In this document: piece by piece, positions 34,489 through 46,420 of the stretch
How the letters are laid out: each line of letters begins with the position of its first letter
Numbering within the stretch: position 1 is the first letter of the stretch
Assembly (NCBI RefSeq): GCF_024713975.1
Contig: NC_091098.1
Span: 23,844,316 to 23,908,315 of the forward strand
Source of the DNA: Paralichthys olivaceus
Lineage: Eukaryota > Chordata > Actinopteri > Pleuronectiformes > Paralichthyidae
Direction: 5' to 3'
Length of the DNA stretch: 64,000 nucleotides
Program-made: the position numbers and the translations under genes
The notes under the pieces: generated by a model
The model's database searches: none
Seen by the model: only the letters and a program-made list of their open reading frames with translations
What the model was told of the DNA's origin: nothing

Positions 34489-35791
34489 TTATGTCCTTGT
34501 TGCTCAAACCTAAGGAGCCTGTGAGCCGATCCTGTTCTTCTTCTATCGTTTGATGCCGTCTCCACTCCCTGCTTGGTCCTGACCAAACAAGGTCTTAGTT
34601 TAAATCAAGCGCTCTTACACTTAAAATAACAAATAAAATATATTTTTTTAATCTTGAAGCTCTTCTGAGTTGTGTGATTCATCACTGCAGTACAGGGTTG
34701 TTCTACATTACATTACCACGACAAGGTAATGCAGGGTTGACTTTCTAAATCAATCTGCACTTTACAGGCATTACCATGCAACATTGATGGAGCCCTGAAA
34801 ACAACACAAGGCTCTTTACAACAGAGTGCACAAGTCAAGAGAGTTTAAGAAGTCTGCTTATTGATTAGGACACCATGTGGATCTGAATGAAAATGGAAAG
34901 CTGGAACAGGAATTAAGATTCAGAAACTCTACGACATGCTTTGGAAAGTGGTCGGCAGCGATGATGTTTGCACTGGTCTGATCTTGTAAAGCCGCATTTT
35001 GCAGCCTGCGGAGTAATTCTGGTATTTCCCCAATAAACAACGTGAATTTTATTGGATTGGATTTAAAGGGGAAATAGTTTAAAATAGAAAAGCACAGAGA
35101 AACTGAAGCGCATGTAACAGACTGAAAGGTTGACTACACAAGCTGCAAACCTGATATCAGCTTTTACATCAAAATACATCCACCATCAGCTTCACAAACA
35201 CTACAGCACCTAAGTGGTGACGGTGTGGTTGGTTTTCAGGGCCCAGCTGCTGAAACAGATCTGACTGTGAACGTGTTGTTCACGCTGTCGTCCTCAGGTC
35301 TTAAAGCACACATTAAAGTGCAGGTATCAGAAGACAGACTGAGAAAAACAGAAATGAAATAATCTGGGGTGAAAAAGAAAAAAATCACCCGCCCGCTCCT
35401 TACATGTGATTAGGCCCCATTTGCTCCCTTCAGAGTCTGAGAGGTTCACACTGTCCTCACTTAATTCCCTCCAAAGGTCAGCCGCGTTGCCTAGCAGTTG
35501 TGTTTTTTGCTGCCGATCAGGTGGGCCGGGTCTGCGTCGACGGCAAAGTGACACACGGAGGAGTCGTGAAAGGCCATCTGCTACTGATCACCTGATTACA
35601 GCCTGGAAGTGTTTCTGCTAAAAATATGCGCCTGACTCCATCTTCAAACGCTCGTCTCATAAATGGACTAAAAATAAGTCGTCTGAAGTTTATTCACACG
35701 TTAAATATACCCCCTGTTTTAGATGGCGTTGGTTTTTTTATCCTCCCCAGAGGGATGAGCAGCATTTTATCTCCTCGCTGAAAGAGTGCTA

Positions 35792-35813
35792 CCATCATCA
35801 TCATCATCATCAT
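35792..35813. repeat. (ATC)n microsatellite
   Basis: Seven ATC copies in intergenic DNA. Confidence 0.93.
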
Positions 35814-38800
35814 TACTATCATCTGGTTCAACAAGATCTGGTGCCTGTCTGAGTAATCTGATTCCCCGCTTCCTGATTAGATAATGATTTGCACGCAGAG
35901 TAGGAATGAGGACCGGTCGGACACATGGGACCACAGGAAGAGGAATCCCCTGCACTCCGAGGGAAGGACGGATAGATGGGTGGAGATTTGAGACAAACAA
36001 CAAACAATGGCACCATCTGAATGAGCTTACTGAGGCAAGTGTAAATATTTCAGCAGGTTGCAGGAATGTCTGAGGCTTGTTAGGATTTAATACAGAGTGT
36101 GTGACTAACTGCCCGTGGCCCGGTACTCATTAACTTACACTGCTGGATTAAAAGTGGTTTCATAAAGGAAAATGTGGATGTGGCTTTATAGAGTAAATCA
36201 TGTTTTAGATTCAGTGTTCGACATCCGTCGTTCATCCTTGACGTACGTGGGTTTGCTCTGCAGACGGTCTGAGGTAAGATTTAGCTCCATGTAGTCAGGG
36301 CAGAATACACGGTGCAGCACGCTCGAGCAGAGGCCCACTGACTCACTGCTTCTTCAGAAAGAACAATTTCAATGTTGAAGTGGTTCTCTGGGCAGCAGCA
36401 GATTGTGAACGCAGCGTCCACTCCCCTGAAAACCTCTGAAAAACCGACTCACGCTTGATTTTACTTCTGACCGCTCGACTGCAAAACACCAAATCAACTG
36501 CTTCATAAAAATTCATAAGTGGAGGATTAGAGTGGACAGTTCAGCTGGCACAAACACACACACGAACACACACACAGACACAGACACACAACTATAAAAC
36601 CTTCATGCCCTTATGCACAACTGTCAACAGCCATAAAAGACTCTCTTTACAAGAATCACTTCAAGGTATGCCTGGGGATGACCTTTTTCCACGGAGGCTA
36701 ATGTTTGTGCAAGCTGTCGTAACACCCACGCCTTGTGTCAAGCAAATCTGCTGTTTTGCAACACTTGCAGGGTGCAAAGCCTTCGACTCCGTCACTCTGT
36801 GGTTGGAAAACACTGCGTAGGTTCTTTCAGCTGAGGTCTAACGTCGGGCATCTGCTTTCCTCCTCGAACTCCAACGCTTCTCTTGGCTGAAGTGTGTGCA
36901 GATTGCAGCGGGTTAGGAGGAGGGGGAGGACAGACGTGCTTGGTTGCTGTGGAAAGTGTTTCCCTCCATCAGCTGCTCTCCGTCAGACCGCTGCTATGGG
37001 TGACTAACAGGTAGGAAGAGGAAGTGCAGGCGGAGGGCAGCCGTCTCAGAGAAGGGGGGAGCCCGGTCAGTGAGCTGCCAGTCTTCCCCCTTGCAGCTGC
37101 ACCTCCTCCCACGCCACCAGCACTGGCCTTCCAAACCAGCGGCTAAATTACATTCTACATGCAGATGCTACTGTGACTCACTGCATGAGCAGGGGGAACA
37201 CTCCCTTGCTATTATTGAACTGTTTCCTCTGCAGGCCAAGAACTTTTTCACTTCGTGGAACAACAGCGAAGGAGAAAATACAGTTTCTTCACTTTTCTAT
37301 CTGTAGAGCCACATACTGTGACCACTACTTCCCCTGTTTGTTTTATCTTCACTGTTTCAGTGTCAGGGACGAACTGGCAAACGTTCTTAAGCCTCCATTG
37401 TTCAAAGCAGAAATATATGTTTTCATTTTTAAATGTGTGCTCCAAATTTTGGAACGAGAACATGGATCTGCTCAGTGTGAGATTCATCAACTGAATAAAA
37501 CTGTTGCGTAATGATGCAAAAAAAAAAAAAATAGAGAGAACAACAAGGACTGCTGTTAAAAAGGGGCATTCCCTTCATTACCACTGTATTTTAAAGAACT
37601 GAGGAGTACAACAGATAGAGTTAGAGGAACAGTCTGTGCACAATAAACATACGATGGTAAATCAGGTCAAAAGAAGAAAAAAAGAAAAGGACATTCCCCA
37701 CACATGAATCACTGATTTCTTGGGAAACGAAGACAAGGCTTCCCTCACTCTGCGGCTTCAAAGTGACGACTGCCGATCACCCTGAGCTCAGACGTGACTT
37801 GTAATGGCTCGTTGTGTGTAGGAAGCTTTGTAGAAGATCACGCTGCGTTCAAAAAAAGAAAAACGAGAAAACCTGCACAGACTTGTGAGCGTGCAACCAC
37901 CACACTGCTTCTGCTGTGTGAGAGTGTGCACATATCTATCAGGGAGTCTCGGGTGGTTCACCCACAGATTCATACACAACTGAAACATCCAAGGTCACAT
38001 TTTTCAATGTATCAGGGTAAAACGTCATCCAGGGATCTGAGAGAACTACAGTGTACATGACTGTGAATTATTTTCTACGTATGAATGGACGAGGCTGCAC
38101 TAAAGCAACTTCTAATCACTTCTATGACCTGATCATAATAAAATACTGACAATTTTCCAACAAAAACAGATTGAAGTCGTAGTTATTAACACAGGATTCA
38201 TGATAAAATGAAGGAAGTGAACTGCTGCATGTAGAGAGGTGAAAAATAAAATGGATCAGATCACACCAGTCATGTCACAGCACAGGGGATCGAACAATGC
38301 GTCTTAAAAGAGCTGATAATCGATTTGTTTTTATCGTAGAAATATGAAGTTTTAAGTTTCTTGTATTGAGCAACAAGAAGTAGAGCACGTGCTTCTCTGC
38401 TGCACGAACGCATCGTTTTCACAGTGAGGTGTTTTAAACAAAGACCTTTTCTTTAAACAAAGATCTTTTCTTTTTCTCTCAAAATGTTAGAGAGAGAAAT
38501 CGAAAACTCAATCCAGTCCCTGAACCGGATCAACAACAAAATGAAAAGGATTCTCTTGTGACGCATTCTTTATTCTTCCACCGTGTTTCCTGACAATCAC
38601 TCCAGCAGTTTTGGCGTAATCCTGTTCACTAGCAGACAAAGAGATATAAACATTTCCTCCTTGGCAACACATGTGACATTTATCATGATATTTATCGATA
38701 CTGACTGAGATTAAACTTTTTATCCTCATATAATTTGTGGCCACATCGCCCCGACCCTGATGGAAAACGAAACCACAGAGCGTAAAATACGCTCAGCTTC

Positions 38801-39795
38801 CCTCAGTTCACAGCCTCTAGTCTCAGATATAAACATCAACAACAGGACATTTGACCTGACTGGTTGAGATCATCGATCATCTGTAAAAGAACCTGTCCCC
38901 TGGAGATAAAGTGGAGCAGAATCTGACGTCTGACTCAAGACGTTCCTGTTTGTTTCGTTTTTCCAGGTGGGCTGACAGTCACTCAGGCAAATATCAATAA
39001 CAAGGATCAGTGCCCACCAACGCCCACCATCCTCCACTGCCTCACACCAGCACTTCTGACCCTGAGTCACACAGAGACAAAGTGAAAACCCCCCCGGAGG
39101 AGTCAAAGGTCTGATTCACTGTCTCCTCTGGTGCAGCGGCCACATCTTACAACACTCACAGATAAAAACCCGATCAAACAACAGCCGGTGAGCCACTTAT
39201 TAAGTTGCACTATGTCGAGTGTTGGCAGCTGTGAGTAAAACACATAGTGGAGACCTTAACTCCAAAACTATTTAAAGAGAGCAGAACCCAAAATAGTCTA
39301 AACCCTGACCTGAGGGCAGGGTTCCCCGTGAAGAAGACGAAGAAGAAGAAGCAGGAAACTCAAGCAGCCTGACATTAACAAGCATCAACTGAGGAGAATT
39401 CTATCCCATAATATCCCGAATCATCTACTGACACTTTAGTTTATTTCATTCATGATTTTAATCCCCACTGATATTTAATATGAGGCGCTGGTTCTGCATT
39501 ATATTTAATTCACAAAACACTGACATGTTCAGACTGTATTGTTTCAGTCGCTGTATTCTCTTGTATATTGCTGATGCTGATTCACTGAGTTGATTCATTC
39601 ACTACGTCTGTTCCTTATTGTTTTCTCTCGCTCGACCTCCCTCAATGAACTTCGACTACAAATTAAAGTTAGGATTATCTCATTTTATCTTATCTTATCT
39701 TATCTTATGAGGACCTAGAGGGCAGAGGATGTTACATCAGGGTAACATTCAAACAGCAGCTCTGCCCTGTTGGATGTTGAATTACTCAGTAATTA

Positions 39796-39838
39796 ACACA
39801 CACACACACACACACACTCACTCACACACACACACATA

Positions 39839-39871
<33 letters not shown>
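39796..39871. repeat. (CA)n microsatellite, interrupted
   Basis: A 76-bp CA array broken by CTCACTCA and TACTCA units. Confidence 0.97.
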
Positions 39872-39873
<2 letters not shown>

Positions 39874-40007
39874 AGGACTGTGTAGAGAAATTAAATCCTC
39901 ATGCAAAGAGCTCGTGCACATCTCTTACATGTTGTGGCAGCAAGATCCGCTCGATGTCGAGTCTCTGCAGCTGAAACTTCAACGCGACGAGTCTGCACCT
40001 CTCTCCC

Positions 40008-40038
<31 letters not shown>

Positions 40039-40040
40039 GT
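40008..40040. repeat. (CT)n microsatellite
   Basis: CT-rich run with CCCT interruptions, leading into a short GTGTGTG segment. Confidence 0.9.
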
Positions 40041-40148
40041 GTGTGTCTCTTTACCTTTCTGTCGCTGGATCAGTTCTCCAGGAAACTCATGAGATGAAAA
40101 TCCAGGATTTTCCGCTGAGGAGCAAAGAGTCCGTTAAGTTTCCCTGCA

Positions 40149-40183
40149 GACAGGAGGAGACAGGAGGAGACAGGAGGAGACAG
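40149..40183. repeat. 10-bp minisatellite GACAGGAGGA
   Basis: The 10-bp unit occurs three and a half times in tandem without mismatch, upstream of a TG array. Confidence 0.93.
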
Positions 40184-40292
40184 ACTGAAGTACTGCGGAG
40201 AGAGAGAGAGATTGAGTGTGAGCGGACCTTCCTGACAAGCACCGCCTCAGCTGCTCCGCTCCGCAAACCAACACACCCCCTCCGTCACACAG

Positions 40293-40293
<1 letters not shown>

Positions 40294-40348
<55 letters not shown>
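40294..40348. repeat. (GT)n microsatellite
   Basis: About 27 GT copies, the longest pure dinucleotide run in the window. Confidence 0.98.
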
Positions 40349-40350
<2 letters not shown>

Positions 40351-40559
40351 CTGTAGTTGTGAGGACCAGAGCTGTGAGGACATTTTGGGGACACTTGGTT
40401 TGAGGTTAGAAGACAAGAGTGCGTGTCCGTCACCAGTGGTAACATGCACATTCTGTGGAATCATATCATTACCAGAGAGCAGACAGAAAATAATCTACCG
40501 GCACAAAGTGAATATAAAATAATCCTCGTGATGTTTTCACTAGTGTGTCTCATCAAAAT

Positions 40560-40815
40560 TGTATTGATTGTTGTTTTCTGAACACTAGAAGGAACGCTTT
40601 GTATTGAAATACTTTATATTAACAGCGAGGGGACCCTCTCTACGGAGGCCGTCGTGTTTTTTTTACAAAACACCTTTTGAGTTTTTATGACAATTAAAGG
40701 CTTCCACGGGTTCTCTGTCATGTTTGGAAGGAGAGGGTGAGGTGAGGGGTGTTCAGCTGCAACACGCAACTTCACCACTAGATGTCACTGAATTCTACAC
40801 ACTGCACCTTTAATA
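40560..40815 (+). mobile_element. Non-autonomous dispersed element ending CACTGCACCTTTAA
   Basis: Contains GAACACTAGAAGGAACGC, CTCTACGGAGGCCGTCGTGT, CTTTTGAGTTTTTATGACAA, GGAGAGGGTGAGGTGAGGGG, CCACTAGATGTCACTGAATT and a CACTGCACCTTTAA end. I recognise this order of phrases as a very common short element in percomorph genomes. It has no coding capacity. Its exact class (MITE-like or SINE-like) is not settled by the sequence, as I found no clear terminal inverted repeats. Confidence 0.6.
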
Positions 40816-41623
40816 GCATAACTCTCACTGGGACCGGTATTTTACAAAACCACTATGAAGTCGAGTGAGAGGAAGCAATAAGAAACAGACAAACAAGACG
40901 TAGTGAATAAATGAACACGTTGAATATGATGCATACAAATACAGAACAAGGAACAATCCAAGTAAAACACACATTCAGAAGATAAAGCTAACTGGGATCG
41001 TGTACATCCCACATCAATCAGTAGTTTAGGTAAATGTAGTTCTGCTCGTATACACGTCACAGGGTGGTCAGCATGGGATCGGCTGTGCATCTTATCCCAA
41101 CAACCACATCACATAATGAGCGCAAGAGAATAACAGAGCCACAGCCACTCTGGTGGAGCACATGATTTCAAATTCCACTGACCACAATGCTGAGGGATTA
41201 GTGTCCACAATGAGGAGGAGGCTGTTCAGCAGAGGATGGCAGACGTGGAAAACGTGTGGGTGTCAGGGTTAAAGAAGAGTGAGTCAGATCAGAGCAGTCA
41301 GACCCTCCTCCTCCTCCTCCTCCTCCTTCTGGGAACTCCGGGATTCGACTTGTTTTCTGGAGCAAGAGCATTTCTCATCCCGCTTCCTCCTCTCCTCCTC
41401 GCCGCTGCAGTTTCTTTAAAGCACCAGTCGTTTTCATCTTCAGACTCCATCATGTATTCAGCTGCTGTGCCCTCAAGCAACAAAGCCCCTCGCAGATCTC
41501 TGATGCCATGCTGTGGTAAAGCGAGGAACTGCATTTTTCTTTTTCGTAATTAAGATGCTAAATTTAAATTCATGTTATCCCAGTGAGAGAACACGTTTCT
41601 GTTTTTGGGATGAAGTTTGTCAT

Positions 41624-41629
41624 TTTATT
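41624..41629 (-). terminator. rnf41: rnf41 poly(A) signal (AATAAA on minus)
   Basis: AATAAA on the minus strand, about 1.2 kb past the rnf41 stop. The interval 41630-42813 is AT-rich, free of recognised repeats and compatible with a 3' UTR of that length. Other AATAAA-like words occur closer to the stop. Confidence 0.5.
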
Positions 41630-42813
41630 ACTTTGTCTGTACAACACAGTACATAACAGACACAAAACAAAAACATTAATAGGGAAAAAAATAAAGGGCA
41701 CAATTCAACTTATGATTTACTGCACTTGATTGATCTTTTCTACCACATGTCTGGAGTCTTGTTTATCTTATATCAGCAATAAGTGACGAATGGTGAAACA
41801 TTGTTACCTCTCAAAAGCCATAAGAGTGACTTCACAAATATTTATACAATCTCCAAGCTGTGGTTCTCAGTGAAATGTCAGTGAATAGATGAATGATAAC
41901 TGTGATAAATGAGAAGATCAGTGTCTATGTTTCAGGATCACCTCATCAGGTGAACCACCATGAATTGTCAGATAAAACTCATTACACATAGGCATACCCT
42001 AAATGTTAAAATTGCAATTTAACCATTCAACTGGACCCAACATACAGAGTACGTATATATACAACTGAGGCAACAAAGAAAACACAAAAATCAAATTCTT
42101 CTTCCTGCAATGAACTTCAAATGCACCGAAAAAGGCAGATTTCCATACATCAAATGGTAACATCTTCAAGCATGTCTGTGTAAAAGGCAACACAATAAAT
42201 AAAATCAATGGCACAGAAGGTTTGGACAATCTAAACTGAGAAGCACAACGTCTTGTAAAATATTCACAGGAGTCTAAATACTAAAAAAAAAAAAAGAAGC
42301 AAGCTCGAAAAAAATAACAGAGCCGACGTCCCTGCAGACGGTGACACAGGTCGACTGAACAAAACCGAGATTAACAGAAATCACAATCTAATTACAGTAA
42401 TGGGAATAAGAGACAGTTATAATTCAATATAGTATTTGTATTTACAAGCATTTATACAACTGCGGACATTAAATGGGGGCTCAAGCTTATTACTATATTA
42501 GGACATGGAGCAGAACAATCAGATCATATAATGCACTAAATATAAACCTTGTAAACATCACATCTCACCTTTTATCTTCGATATCAGTCAGATTAAGTTT
42601 ATTTGCCAGGTTCATTATGTGTTTGTCCTTATTTTAAGGCATAGGTATGAAGCTTAGGAGTGAGCCTCTTAGAAGATTCAGTTTTTTTTTTTTTTTAAAA
42701 TAAGCCAGATTTATTTGGAAGGTTTCACTCTAACGAGTTAAAAAAACTACTCGTCACAGCAAACCCCCAACCAAAACGTCCCCGCTTGTCTCTCAGCTCA
42801 GTTGGCTGTACAG

Positions 42814-45190
42814 TTATAAGATCTCCTCCACGCCGTGAGCAAAGATCATAACCAGGCCGGGCTCCAGGATCATATCCTCCCCCATATGCTGATTCTCACA
42901 CGCCATCACCACCACGGCCTGTTTGCCAGGGATACGCTTGGCAACGTAGTTCTCATAGTAGCGTCTGTTCATCTGCCGCACCTCCAGGGTGGCCAGCCCC
43001 TGCGGCCAGTTACGCTCGTGGGCGTTCTCAATCAGGTCGTTCACAACCGAGAGAGGACAGCCGCTGTCGATGAGGGAGCGTTTGATGACTGCCTGGAGCA
43101 CGGCATCAGGGGTAGAGATCATGCCCCCCCAGCGTGTCACCCGGGCAGGCTGCATGGAGTTCACCCACCTGGTGGAAAAAAAGAAACCACCAGAAAATCA
43201 AGGACTGAGCTGCAGCACCGTGACAATATCAACCTTAGAATACAAACTCTGAGAGGAAAAAAAGACAGTGAACTTACTCTAAGATTTCATTGTATTCGAT
43301 GCTTTCTTCAAGGTTTTGCAGGTTCGGGTTAGCATTGCGGATTGCTCTCATGTAGGCCTTCAGCAGCTGAATGTCTCGTTTCTGGAGATGAAGAGGAACC
43401 AGCTTCAGTGAATGATCTCACAAGATTTGCTAAAGCTAAACTGGAGTTTATCATCGATTGATGTGACAGCCAGCTTGAGAGGATACACAAATCAGGGGGC
43501 AATATATTTCAAATTAATTCCTTTGGATCAGGTATTTTCATTTTTATTGGATTGAGAACAGATGCTGACAGTTAGAGTAGATTCCAACTTGGCAATAACC
43601 AAGAAGTAGTGCAGTAATTACTATGATTAAAAATAATTATACATGCTAAATATCATTCTACTCATATTAAAGTATTAATGTTCACATATCGCTCACATAA
43701 CCAGTAATTAGAATATTGTGTTCGACTAAGGTGCGGAAAAAAAGACTCAAGTTTCTTTTTACTGGTCAAGTCTGAATTTGTTTTCATCACATTAAACTTT
43801 GCCCAGATATATCATCAGTTCTACTGTGTAAACAAACATGAATCCATGTAATCCTGTATCATGCTTATCAAACCTGCAGATGTAAAGAATGTAGTATTTC
43901 AGGTTATAACACCAATATGCAGACAAATGTTCTTACTTGCTCGCCCAGCTGGTGTTTATGTTCTGCCACATTTTTCTCCAGCTCTGAAATCTTTGACTGT
44001 TGCTGCTGAACAACACTCCGCAAATGTTTGATGCAGTTATGGTTGGGCTGTTCATCTTTGGGCATCTCGAGCCTGCAGGAGTTGGGAAAAGGAAAGACAG
44101 GAATTAATACCATAACGGCAACAGGTCATAAATTACTGCACAAATATTTGATGGTAATAATTTTTTAACGCCCTAGTGTCTGTTACTTTGGACTAAACTT
44201 ACAAACAGGTCACATGGATGAAAAGGAATTTATAATCAATGTGTTAACAGTGAACATTAGTGTCGGATGATGTTGTGCATGTGTGTTTGAGTGAGTGAGA
44301 GAAAAGAGGGAGCGAATGCAGGAGGGGGTGAATAAAAGAATAAATGTGAGCAGCTATGAAGAAAGATTTCACTCATTTAAGTATCGATCATTATGTGTGG
44401 ATCCATGTTGACAATGAACAGTGGCTACAACCAAAACAAAGTTTGAACTGCTACGAGTCAGAGACGTCAGCTGAGTTGATGTCAGCGCATGAGAGAGAGA
44501 AAGTGAGGATAAACTGAATTAATTAAATATAAAATAGAATAAGTGCCGGTTAGTGGGTTTATTTATACAGTTGAATCAATCCTCGGAGGCAGATCATTAA
44601 ATTAGCTAAATAAAACGACAAATCACAGAAACAATGACCCCCCCCCGATAAACGATGGACTCAAATCGCCGACAGACGCTATATTCATCCAACTGCCCAC
44701 CCACAGTGCATTTCCTGCCAAGTGGAAGCCACTCACCCACATCCCTCCTCACAGTTGACGGGCCTTTTGGGGTTGTGCTCACAGTCTTTGAGGTGCGACT
44801 GCAGCTGGTCCAGTCGCAGCGTGGCCGTGCAGCCAAAGCTTGCGTTGTCACAGCTGATTTGGAGCTTGGACAGCATGTTGCGCATGATGCGGGGCACGGG
44901 CCGGAGGTGAGCTAGCGTCACCACTGTGCGGTCAACAGGGCAAATCTGCTGCTGGGCGAACCACTGCGTTATACAGGCATTGCAGAAGGCATGCTCACAA
45001 TGTGGAGCCTGGAGGGGAAATAGAGAAAACAGTGAATTAAGAAAATCTGGAAAAAGTCAGGACATAATTCAGGTGCATGATCTTTCAGACGTGGACTCAC
45101 CTGCACTGGTTCTTCTAACACTCCGCTACATATAGGGCACAGCAGGTCTTCATCCACCTCCCCTTGAAACCTCGTAATGTCGTACCCCAT
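42814..45190 (-). CDS. rnf41: RNF41 / Nrdp1 E3 ubiquitin ligase, complete
   Basis: Five coding exons join in frame to 318 aa (human 317): 45190-45101, 45008-44737, 44072-43937, 43381-43278, 43168-42814. The start ATG sits in an ideal context (ACCATGG) and opens MGYDITRFQGEVDEDLLCPI. The RING finger uses C18, C21, C34, H36, C39, C42, C53 and D56; an aspartate as last ligand is normal for this protein. TRAF-type zinc-finger sequence follows (about residues 75-135: CDNASFGC, CEHNPKRPVNCEEGCG). Next come a glutamine-rich coiled coil (about 135-180) and a C-terminal substrate and USP8-binding domain (about 190-317) ending FAHGVEEIL. In mammals this ligase promotes degradation of ErbB3 and ErbB4 and of BRUCE, and its own stability is set by USP8. 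The identity is very secure because almost the whole chain follows the human sequence. Confidence 0.98.
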
Positions 45191-45216
45191 GGTACATCAC
45201 TGGGACCCACAACCTC
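45191..45216 (-). promoter_or_regulatory. rnf41: rnf41 5' UTR part of start-codon exon
   Basis: A TTCATCAG acceptor on the minus strand places the exon start at 45216, leaving 26 nt of 5' UTR before the ATG. Confidence 0.6.
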
Positions 45217-45321
45217 CTGATGAACACACAACCAGGCAAATTGAGATTTCATGTGTTCACTGTGAAAGATTGGACAGTGGGTGTTTCACCCTCACGCACG
45301 TTCTGAGCCTACCTCACTCAC

Positions 45322-45416
45322 AAAAGGCCTCGAACGCTTCCATTCAGCTCCCGACGCACTGCTGATGCCTCATATCTGGCAGAAACGATCTGTCCGACGA
45401 AAGAGACAGACACTCC
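45322..45416 (-). other. rnf41: Predicted non-coding 5' exon of rnf41 (95 nt)
   Basis: On the minus strand the acceptor TTTGTTTCTGCAG and the donor GTGAGTGAG bracket a 95-nt segment, about 105 bp before the start-codon exon. It contains an upstream ATG (in GATATGAGG) with a stop a few codons later, so it would add a short uORF if spliced in. It is predicted from splice signals only. Confidence 0.45.
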
Positions 45417-46228
45417 CTGCAGAAACAAACGTTGATGGTTAACGGCGATCGTGTTATTTTCCAACAACCACTGACTGAGTGAAGGAAGCATCGAGCCTGC
45501 ACTGTGGGATCCAGCCCCAGATCGTAAATACAACATGGATGCAGCTACTGACACATCTGATTGGGTTGACAGTGATTTTTCAAGCTCCCTCGTTATTGTC
45601 AGACATGAGGCACGAAAAGGGGTTAGAACGTGTCATTATTTGATCAGTAAAATATGAAGAGACACGATGACTCGAGATTTCTGAGCAGGCATCCACGTTC
45701 AGAGCTTTGTCGTCGGTTCCCACCACTGTGGGGTTTCTGAGACACGAGATGCTGCAGCAGCCATGTCTGAGGAGAGGATCCTGTCGTCCCAGCTGACTGG
45801 TGTCTGACCTAAATTCAGAGGAAGCAGCACACACCGGTCTGAAGGCGAAATCCAGATCCCCCTGCATCGCTCCCAGCATGTCCTGCACCCAAGCTAACCC
45901 TCCACAGAGGCGCTACAGCTGCGCCCATTTCACCGTTAACACTCCACTGGAGCCAAGTGTTTGAATCGCGATCAAGAGTCGCGTTGAGTCAAACCCCCCC
46001 GGTGCCTGAACCGAGTTGCCACGGTGGCTTTGTTAGTAATTAAAAGGGAAAAAAAGGGGGCTAACGCTCGCTAACTAGCTAGCTAGCCCTGTTAGCGTCT
46101 GCGGGTGCCGTTGGTTTCCCCTGGATATGTAGCCGCCGAGCTAACCAGACTTAGCTCAGTCTGGCGCAGCCACACACACAAATGTCCGTCACCGTGAGGA
46201 CAACGCATCGTACGTGTGATGTACTCAC

Positions 46229-46330
46229 GTGAACATGTAGCAGAACGGATCCTAGCCGCGGCGTTTGTGTGTGTTTTTTTTGTGGACGTGCTACTGTAGC
46301 TAGCAGCTCGTTAGCCACGTCCTGTGCTAC
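46229..46330 (-). other. rnf41: Predicted first non-coding exon of rnf41
   Basis: On the minus strand, a GC-rich segment ends in ATGTTCAC|GTGAGTAC, a near-perfect donor whose GT occupies 46228-46227. The right border (transcription start) is a guess, placed below the CpG-rich, CRE-bearing sequence at 46.33-46.42 kb. It would splice to the exon at 45322-45416 or directly to 45216. Confidence 0.4.
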
Positions 46331-46420
46331 ATCCTACGCTTCTGCGTCGCCCCGGACGGCGGGGCAGGTCTGACGTCATGACGTACAGCGGGCGCCGTTG
46401 ATTGGTCGGTGAGTCTGTCA
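46330..46420 (-). promoter_or_regulatory. rnf41: rnf41 core promoter with CRE palindrome
   Basis: A CpG-rich segment contains the full cAMP response element TGACGTCA at 46371-46378, with a second half site TGACGT at 46379-46384 directly abutting. No TATA box was seen. The position just upstream of the predicted first exon suggests a CpG-type housekeeping promoter responsive to CREB/ATF factors; this is an inference. Confidence 0.45.

Larger units (their letters stand above)
32003..41600. other. Intergenic region between dgka and rnf41
   Basis: No exon of a recognisable protein on either strand. Most open frames pass through microsatellites or repeats. Contents seen: family B repeat relics (32.37-32.78 and 33.79-33.96 kb), (ATT)n at 34456-34488, (ATC)n at 35792-35813, a complex block at 36.5-37.3 kb, CA arrays at 39796-39871, a TATCT tandem at about 39686-39709, CT and TG arrays at 40.0-40.35 kb, a non-autonomous element at 40.56-40.82 kb and a CTC run near 41310. 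The dgka promoter and 5' non-coding exons are expected somewhere here. Confidence 0.6.

Noticed and set aside
39914..40522. 202-aa plus-strand frame
   Set aside because: Passes through CT, GACAGGAGGA and GT repeats, which keep it open; no homology recognised.
42835..43332. 165-aa plus-strand frame
   Set aside because: It is the antisense shadow of the last rnf41 coding exon.
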